A stretch of 64,000 nt of DNA from Bin87 sp034423595 (GTDB taxonomy: Bacteria; Chloroflexota; Dehalococcoidia; Lucifugimonadales; UBA3495). Made by a program: the position numbers and the translations under genes. Below, in pieces: positions 58,905-64,000 of the stretch. The stretch's first letter is position 1. Each line of letters starts with the position of its first letter. The notes beneath the pieces are model-generated. The model ran no database searches, had not been told where the DNA came from, and saw only the letters and a list, made by a program, of their open reading frames with translations. Where the stretch lies: NCBI GenBank assembly GCA_965207025.1, contig OZ242258.1, forward strand, positions 3,968,001 to 4,032,000. Direction: 5' to 3'.

Positions 58905-60212
58905 ATGACAAACTCAACCATCGCCGCCGTTCGCGCTAGGGAGGTTCTGGACTCCCGCGGCAACCCCACCGTCGAGGTTGACATTCACCTGGACGGCGGC
59001 GCGATGGGTCGAGCCATTGTTCCGTCCGGAGCGTCCACGGGACGTCACGAGGCCATCGAGCTGCGCGACGGCAATCCGGCCCGCTACGAGGGCAGGGGTG
59101 TCCTGCGGGCCGTGGCCGCCGTCAATACCATCATCGCGCCGGCGGTTTGCGGGTCGATGGACGCTGCGGATCAGCCGATCCTGGATGAATTTCTGCGCGA
59201 ACTGGATGGCACGACTAACAAATCCCGTTTGGGCGCGAACGCTATCCTCGGTGTGTCGCTGGCTGCGGCCCACGCTGCGGCTGCTGCATCGGGCCAGCAG
59301 TTGTACCGTTACCTGGGTGGTTCGGATGCGGTTACCATGCCGGTGCCGATGGTCAACATCATCAGCGGGGGACGTCATGCTGCCGCCGGCCTGGATATGC
59401 AGGACTTTCTCGCCATCCCCATCGGCGCGGAAACCTACGGCGACGCGCTGCGCATGGTCGTGGACGTGTACCGCGCGGTGGGTCGCGTGCTTTCCCAGAT
59501 GGGCCCATACGCTTACGGCGTCGCCGACGAGGGTGGGTATGGGCCGCCGCTGCCCTGCCATGAGGACGCGTTGGGAATCCTCTACGACGCCACCCGCCTG
59601 GCCGGCTATCGCTGCGCCCGCGACGGGGACATCGCCATCGGCATGGACGTGGCCGCTACCGAGTTTATCGGCGGCGATGGACACTACCTGCTCCGCGCCG
59701 AGGGCCGGTCTTTCACCTCCACAGAATTGGCCGATCTGCTCGCCCACTGGTGCGTAACTTATCCCATAATCTCTATTGAGGACGGCCTGTCGGAGGACGA
59801 CTGGGACGGTTGGGAATACCTGACGCAGCAGATGGGCGGGTCCACACAGCTCATCGGCGACGACCTGTTCACCACCAATCCGGAGCGCCTGGCGCGGGGC
59901 GCGGATGCTGGCATCGCCAACGCAGTGCTGATCAAGCTCAACCAGATTGGCACCCTGACCGAGACGCTGGAAACTGTCCGGCTGGCGCAGGAACGCGGCT
60001 ACCTGCCGGTAATCTCCGCCCGCTCCGGCGAGACCGAGGACACTACCATCGCCGACCTGGCCGTTGCCACGGGCGCGGGCCAGATCAAGATCGGCTCCAT
60101 CACCCGCTCCGAGCGCCTGGCGAAGTACAACCGCCTGCTGCGCATCGAGGAGGAGTTGGGCGAGCGCGCCGTTTTCCCCGGGTGGGACGTGTTCGCGCGA
60201 TTCCTGGGCTGA
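58905..60212 (+). CDS. eno: Enolase, divergent
   Basis: A 435-residue enolase-fold protein. REVLDSRGNPTVEVDIHL, PSGASTGRHEAIELRDG, IGMDVAATEF, SIEDGLSEDDW, IGDDLFTTNPE and LIKLNQIGTLTETLE are intact. Two active-site places differ from E. coli and yeast: MQDF replaces QEF (Asp for the Glu equivalent to yeast Glu168) and SARSGETED replaces SHRSGETED (Ala for yeast His373). GQIKIGS replaces GQIKTGS. It may be a slow enolase or act on another substrate. ATG 58905 is used; ATG 58890 is alternative. Confidence 0.88.
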   Translation: MTNSTIAAVRAREVLDSRGNPTVEVDIHLDGGAMGRAIVPSGASTGRHEAIELRDGNPARYEGRGVLRAVAAVNTIIAPAVCGSMDAADQPILDEFLRELDGTTNKSRLGANAILGVSLAAAHAAAAASGQQLYRYLGGSDAVTMPVPMVNIISGGRHAAAGLDMQDFLAIPIGAETYGDALRMVVDVYRAVGRVLSQMGPYAYGVADEGGYGPPLPCHEDALGILYDATRLAGYRCARDGDIAIGMDVAATEFIGGDGHYLLRAEGRSFTSTELADLLAHWCVTYPIISIEDGLSEDDWDGWEYLTQQMGGSTQLIGDDLFTTNPERLARGADAGIANAVLIKLNQIGTLTETLETVRLAQERGYLPVISARSGETEDTTIADLAVATGAGQIKIGSITRSERLAKYNRLLRIEEELGERAVFPGWDVFARFLG

Positions 60213-60952
60213 TGACAACGGCCGTCAACCTGGGGATGCAGATTCTGTCGGAACAGGCGGAACGGTTGGGACTGCATCTTACCCGCTGCCAGTTGGCGCA
60301 ATTCTCCGAATACACGCGCCTGCTGTCCGAGGGAAACCGCCGGGCGAACCTGACCGCTATCACCGACCCGGGGCAGGTGCAGGTTCGCCACTATCTCGAT
60401 TCCTTGACCGCATTGCTGGCCATACCCCAATGGCCCGACGGCGCGCGTGTCGTAGATATCGGGGCCGGCGCGGGATTTCCCGGCGTTCCACTCAAGATCG
60501 CGTTCCCCGGCATCCGGCTGACGCTGGCGGAATCAGTGGGCAAAAAGACGGCGTTTCTGCGGGAGTTGGTGAGCGAACTGGCGCTGGACGATGTGGAGGT
60601 TGTAACCGTGCGCGCCGAGGATCTGGGGCGCACCGAGGGTTATCGGGGCCAATTCGACGTTGCCCTGGCTCGGGGCGTGGCGTCGCTGCCGGCGTTGATC
60701 GAGTACGCGCTGCCGCTCTGCAAGGGACATGGGCGCCTGCTGGCGTGGAAAGGTAGCGATGGCCCGGTTGAGGCAAAGGTTTCGGTCAATGCGCTGAATG
60801 AATTGGGCGGCGAAATCGCCGGCCTGCACTCGGTCAACTCACTGTCGCCGCCGCTGCCGGCCGACCGTTGGATAATCTCGGTCGAGAAGGTTAGGCGCAC
60901 GCCCGGCCGCTACCCGCGCCGTGTTGGAGTGCCGGCCAAGCAGCCGCTCTGA
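60212..60952 (+). CDS. rsmG: 16S rRNA (guanine527-N7)-methyltransferase RsmG
   Basis: A 246-residue protein. LSEGNRRANLTAITDPGQVQVRHYLDSL, VVDIGAGAGFPGVPLKIAFP and TLAESVGKKTAFLREL are diagnostic; FDVALARGVASLPALIEYALPLCK closes the Rossmann fold. It uses SAM on 16S rRNA. The ATG overlaps the enolase stop (TGATG), so translation is coupled. Its 3' end overlaps the convergent mobA by 43 bases. Confidence 0.93.
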   Translation: MTTAVNLGMQILSEQAERLGLHLTRCQLAQFSEYTRLLSEGNRRANLTAITDPGQVQVRHYLDSLTALLAIPQWPDGARVVDIGAGAGFPGVPLKIAFPGIRLTLAESVGKKTAFLRELVSELALDDVEVVTVRAEDLGRTEGYRGQFDVALARGVASLPALIEYALPLCKGHGRLLAWKGSDGPVEAKVSVNALNELGGEIAGLHSVNSLSPPLPADRWIISVEKVRRTPGRYPRRVGVPAKQPL

Positions 60953-61593
60953 TTCTGCTCGCGCGCCGCGATTTCAACCGCTCGCGCCAGATCCTCGGGG
61001 CGGTTGACGTTGAAGAAGCTGAGCAATTCCGAGTCGAAGCGGCGGGCTTCGTTCTCATCAACATAACGGACTCGTACCAGATCCAAGAAGCCGGCCGCTT
61101 TCAGTTGGCCGGCTTGCAGCCGCGCCGAGATAGCCGGGATGCACTGCCGCGAGTACAGCGCGTGGGTCGGTTCGGGCCGACCGCCGGTGACGGGTACCAC
61201 CGCATCGAGGCCGTCTCGCAACCCGGTCATGTAACGCAACAGCGGTGCGGAAAGAAACGGCATGTCGCACGCAACCACCAGCGCCCACTCGTTGCGCGCC
61301 GCCTCGATTCCCGTATAGATTCCGCCCAGCGTCCCGTATCCGGGAAAGGTGTCAACCTCCAGGCGATGCGAAATGTCCGCCGGCGCCCGCTCCGCCTGGC
61401 CTTCGTGGGCCACAACGATTACAACATCGTTCGAGCCAACGGCTGCGCTGGCTTGCCTGACGACGCGGTGCAGCAGTGTCTCGTCGCCAAATGGCTCAGC
61501 AGCTTTGTCGCGCCCTAGGCGTCGGCTGATCCCACCGGCCAGAATGACCATCGATATGTCGGAATGCTCTACCATGTCAACGCAGTCTAGCAC
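60910..61593 (-). CDS. mobA: Molybdenum cofactor guanylyltransferase
   Basis: A 227-residue nucleotidyltransferase. MVILAGGISRRLGRDKA (nucleotide loop), LVVACDMPFLSAPLLRYM and VPVTGGRPEPTHALYSRQ fit MobA. It attaches GMP to molybdopterin. A start further in at 61575 is possible. Its tail overlaps rsmG by 43 bases in the opposite direction. Presence suggests the cell has a molybdoenzyme. Confidence 0.85.
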   Translation of the reverse strand: MLDCVDMVEHSDISMVILAGGISRRLGRDKAAEPFGDETLLHRVVRQASAAVGSNDVVIVVAHEGQAERAPADISHRLEVDTFPGYGTLGGIYTGIEAARNEWALVVACDMPFLSAPLLRYMTGLRDGLDAVVPVTGGRPEPTHALYSRQCIPAISARLQAGQLKAAGFLDLVRVRYVDENEARRFDSELLSFFNVNRPEDLARAVEIAAREQNQSGCLAGTPTRRG

Positions 61594-61655
61594 GGCGATG
61601 ATTCACGTTCCCGAAAGTGTTACTCTGCGTGCCAGCCCATGACCGGGAGAGAATC

Positions 61656-62783
61656 ATGCCTCGCGCTGCTTTCATCTATGACGACGCCATGAGCCAGCAC
61701 GTGCTGCGCCAGGATCACCCCATGCGTCCGATACGCCTGCGCCACACCTACGAGCTGCTGGATGCTTACGGCGCGTTCGACGGCGACGACTCGCTGCTGG
61801 TTACGCCTTCTCTGGCCGATGAGGGCACCGTTGGGGCGTTCCACTCCCGCGACTACATGGCCGCCGTGCGTACCTTCAGCCTGGGGCTGACCGGATACCA
61901 GCCGCAGCGGTTCGGGTTCGCCCAGGGCGGCGACAACCCCACCTACCCGGGCATGTACGAGGCCGCCATGCTCAGCACCGGCGCGACGCTGGACGCGGCC
62001 CGCATGGTGGCCGACGGCGTGGTGCAGGCGGCGTTCAACATCAGCGGTGGCCTGCACCACGCCGCCGCCCGCAACGCCAGTGGGTTCTGCGTGTTCAACG
62101 ACCCCGTGGTCGCCATCCACTACCTGCTCAGTCGCGGTATGCGGGTCGCCTACGTGGACATTGACGCGCACCACGGCGACGGGGTGCAGGACGCTTTCTA
62201 CGACGATCCGCGCGTGCTGACCATCTCCGTCCACGAGTCGGGACGCTACCTGTTTCCCGGAACCGGTTTCGCCGGCGAGGTAGGCGCGGGAGATGGCGTC
62301 GGTTACGCCGTCAACCTGCCACTGTATCCCTACACGGACGATGAAATTTACCTGGACGCCTTTGAGGCTGTCGTCCCGCCGCTGATCAACGCCTTTGCGC
62401 CGGACGTGCTGCTGACGCAGTTGGGTATTGACTCCTATCACACGGACCCGCTGACGCACCTGCAGGTGACCAGCCGGGGGTTCATCGCCGCTGTCACGCA
62501 GTTGGGCAGCCTGGGCTACCCGTGGCTGGCCACCGGGGGCGGTGGTTATGACATCGGAGCGGTGGCTCGTTGCTGGACGTTGGCCTATGGGGTGATGTGC
62601 GGCGCGGACTGGCCCGACCGTATTCCCACGCCGGTGGTTGAGCGTTTGGGCCGTACCTCCCTGCGCGACACCGAGGTCCCTGAGATACCCGACCACATCC
62701 GGGCCGACGCCCGCGCCCTGGCCGCCGAAAGCGTGGCGGCGATCAAGGACGCGGTGTTTCCGGTTCACGGGTTGAGGGCGTAG
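61656..62783 (+). CDS. Histone deacetylase-like protein (AcuC family)
   Basis: A 375-residue arginase/deacetylase fold protein. YDDAMSQHVLRQDHPMRPIRLR, ISGGLHHAAARNASGFCVFND, YVDIDAHHGDGVQDAFYDDPRVL and LTQLGIDSYHTDPL, with GGGGYDIGAVARCWTLAYGVM, place the Zn ligands and catalytic His pair. It may deacetylate acetyl-CoA synthetase (as AcuC) or small amines. ATG 61656 has GGGAGAGAATC; the upstream ATG 61617 lacks it. The 3' end overlaps trmI by 19 bases. Confidence 0.88.
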   Translation: MPRAAFIYDDAMSQHVLRQDHPMRPIRLRHTYELLDAYGAFDGDDSLLVTPSLADEGTVGAFHSRDYMAAVRTFSLGLTGYQPQRFGFAQGGDNPTYPGMYEAAMLSTGATLDAARMVADGVVQAAFNISGGLHHAAARNASGFCVFNDPVVAIHYLLSRGMRVAYVDIDAHHGDGVQDAFYDDPRVLTISVHESGRYLFPGTGFAGEVGAGDGVGYAVNLPLYPYTDDEIYLDAFEAVVPPLINAFAPDVLLTQLGIDSYHTDPLTHLQVTSRGFIAAVTQLGSLGYPWLATGGGGYDIGAVARCWTLAYGVMCGADWPDRIPTPVVERLGRTSLRDTEVPEIPDHIRADARALAAESVAAIKDAVFPVHGLRA

Positions 62784-63622
62784 CCCTGCCGACTCGGTGG
62801 GACGCAGCGCACGGCGGTGGTGATAAACCCGCTGTGCGCTACCATGCGGTGGGCCGGCCGGACGCTGCGGCGCGTTACGTTCCAGCCGCGCAGCATGGTT
62901 TCGGCGGTTTCGATGCGGGCGTAGCGGCCATCATCCTGCAACGCCAGCACCAGTTCGTGCACCTGGAGGACGGTGGGCAGGAAGCACAGCAGGATGCCGC
63001 CGGTGGTGAGCGCGTTGGCGGCGGCGTCCAACACCCGCCACGGCTCGGGCAGGTCCAGCACTACGCGGTTCACGGCCTCGGCGTCGATGCCTTCGGCAAT
63101 GTCGCCGACTTTCACCGTCCAGCGGGAGGTGTCTGAGATCACCGACTTGACGTTGGACTCGGCCTTCGCCACCACCGATTCGTTTATTTCGTAGGACACC
63201 AAACGCCCGGTAGGGCCGACTGCCCGCAGCAGTCCGGTTGTCAATGCACCGGAACCGAGGCCGGCCTCAACGACTGTCGCGCCGGGGAAGATGTCCGCCA
63301 TTGACACGATGTTGCCCAGGTCCTTGGCGTATATCACCTGGGGGCCCCGAGGCATCAGGCGCACGTAGTCGCCGAGGGTGGGCCGGATGCCCAGCAGTAC
63401 GTGGCCCCGGTTCGTGGTGTACCAGCCGCCCACGGGCTTCCCGATCACCTCGGAGTGGGCGATAAATCCCAGGTGGCAGTGAAACTCTTCGCCCTCGGTC
63501 AGGGTTTGCAGGTACGCTCGTCCTTTGCGGTCGAGGAACAACGCCAGCTCGTCCGGAAGGAACCGATTGTTGCTGTCTGCGTCATTGCCAAGTTCTGGGT
63601 TCGCGTCTTTGGTAGCGGTCAT
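62765..63622 (-). CDS. trmI: tRNA (adenine58-N1)-methyltransferase TrmI
   Basis: A 285-residue protein. The N-terminal small beta domain has LLGIRPTLGDYVRLMPRGPQVIYAKDLGNIV; the Rossmann fold VVEAGLGSGALTTGLLRAVGPTGRLVSYEINE follows, then NRVVLDLPEPWRVLD. It methylates A58 of tRNA. The ATG is only six bases past a TATAAT on the minus strand, so the mRNA may be leaderless. Confidence 0.92.
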   Translation of the reverse strand: MTATKDANPELGNDADSNNRFLPDELALFLDRKGRAYLQTLTEGEEFHCHLGFIAHSEVIGKPVGGWYTTNRGHVLLGIRPTLGDYVRLMPRGPQVIYAKDLGNIVSMADIFPGATVVEAGLGSGALTTGLLRAVGPTGRLVSYEINESVVAKAESNVKSVISDTSRWTVKVGDIAEGIDAEAVNRVVLDLPEPWRVLDAAANALTTGGILLCFLPTVLQVHELVLALQDDGRYARIETAETMLRGWNVTRRSVRPAHRMVAHSGFITTAVRCVPPSRQGYALNP

Positions 63623-63624
63623 TG

Positions 63625-63637
63625 CTGTATTATACAG
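63625..63637. promoter_or_regulatory. Shared palindromic -10 for divergent leaderless genes
   Basis: CTGTAT-T-ATACAG, perfect six-base arms. On the minus strand it reads TATAAT, then six bases, then the trmI ATG; on the plus strand TATTAT, then nine bases, then the DUF2203 ATG (63643). A -10 at this spacing gives transcription starting at or near the AUG, and the whole gap is 20 bases. Confidence 0.55.
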
Positions 63638-63642
63638 ACGCT

Positions 63643-64000
63643 ATGATGGAGCGTCTGTTCACCTACGATGAGGCCAACGACCTGGTGCCCTGGCTGGAAG
63701 AGCGGTTCGCCGCCATGCAGCCGTTGCGCACGGAGCTGGTCGATGAGCAGGAAAATCTGCTTGGTTTGTTGCGCCGGCGGCGCAGCAACGGCCATTCCAG
63801 CAGCGAGGAGGAGATCGCCGCCTCTGAGAATCTGGTCACGCGTCTGACTCGTCAGTTGCAGGACGTGGTGAAGGAGATCACTGACCGGGGCATCCTGGTG
63901 CGGGACATCGGGCGCGGGCTGGTGGATTTCCCGTCCAACCGCCAGGGCGAAATCGTCCATTTATGCTGGCAGCGCGGCGAACCGTCCATAGACTGGTGGC
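63643..64000 (+). CDS. DUF2203 family protein (3' end outside window)
   Basis: The frame is open to the window end, giving 119 codons: MMERLFTYDEANDLVPWLEERFAAM, LVTRLTRQLQDVVKEITDRGILVRDIGRGLVDFPS and LCWQRGEPSIDWW. DUF2203 is of unknown function. ATG 63643 and 63646 are both possible. No Shine-Dalgarno is present because the gap to trmI is 20 bases. Confidence 0.85.
   Translation, partial: MMERLFTYDEANDLVPWLEERFAAMQPLRTELVDEQENLLGLLRRRRSNGHSSSEEEIAASENLVTRLTRQLQDVVKEITDRGILVRDIGRGLVDFPSNRQGEIVHLCWQRGEPSIDWW

Noticed and set aside
58914..60218. 434-codon open frame antisense to enolase
   Set aside because: High-G+C codon bias opens the complementary frame; the protein has no family features and the sense gene is certain.
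61620..62768. 382-codon open frame antisense to the AcuC-like gene
   Set aside because: Same reason; the sense frame has all deacetylase motifs.
1..64000. tRNA, rRNA or other structured RNA genes
   Set aside because: No cloverleaf or rRNA-like sequence was noticed on reading; a tRNAscan-SE and Infernal run would be needed to exclude them fully.

Overview
The window is about 62% G+C and gene-dense, and it reads as a chromosomal segment of a Chloroflexota bacterium, most likely Dehalococcoidia or the SAR202 group. This is inference from content. There are three luciferase-like (LLM) flavin-dependent oxidoreductases, an adenosylcobalamin-dependent ribonucleotide reductase, a division block rsmH-ftsA-ftsZ with no peptidoglycan (mur/mra) genes around it, a bacterial selenoprotein of the UGSC family, and many families of short palindromic intergenic repeats. 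No rRNA, tRNA, CRISPR array or complete insertion sequence was seen.

Layout. 1-12100 is accessory and catabolic: the end of an FAD-linked oxidase, a hicBA-like pair, LLM oxidoreductases, an acyl-CoA ligase, the UGSC selenoprotein with a companion gene, an AbrB/PIN toxin-antitoxin pair overlapping a PD-(D/E)XK-like nuclease gene, a polysaccharide deacetylase, a two-domain VOC protein and a frameshifted HEPN-like gene. 12183-38426 is mostly housekeeping in classical order: dprA-topA-xerC, aroQ-efp, xseA-xseB, a formyltransferase, then on the minus strand tig-clpP-clpP-clpX, then rsmH-ftsA-ftsZ, nrdR with two unknown genes and nrdJ, then pdxA, a HEPN-like gene, proC and yggT. 38515-43180 is accessory again: a P-loop kinase, remnants of a HicB antitoxin and an McrB-like fragment, three single-domain VOC proteins and a MATE exporter. 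43309-64000 carries sucCD, an RND pump with a very long lipoprotein adaptor, a third LLM protein, three MFS exporters, an aminotransferase, a fluoroacetyl-CoA-thioesterase-like protein, a bicupin, a divergent enolase, rsmG, mobA, an AcuC-type deacetylase, trmI and the start of a DUF2203 gene.

Most notable. (1) The two halves at 4354-4671 and 4693-4908 are one gene, read through an in-frame TGA that sits in the U-G-S-C motif; a 7-bp hairpin with a GUA loop begins 13 bases after the TGA, as expected of a bacterial SECIS element. (2) The enolase has replacements at two active-site positions. (3) EF-P has Gln where the modified Lys is expected. (4) Intergenic palindromes have supplied stop codons and C-terminal tails to xerC, the formyltransferase and hicA, and a 23-24 bp tandem array leads into the efp start codon. 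(5) A 13-bp palindrome in the 20-bp gap between trmI and the DUF2203 gene looks like a shared -10 for two leaderless transcripts. (6) nrdR has a perfect -35/-10 pair followed by a 22-bp operator-like inverted repeat. Several genes (clpP2, the HEPN-like gene, the HicB remnant, the thioesterase start) show single-base frame disruptions, which may be real decay or assembly error.
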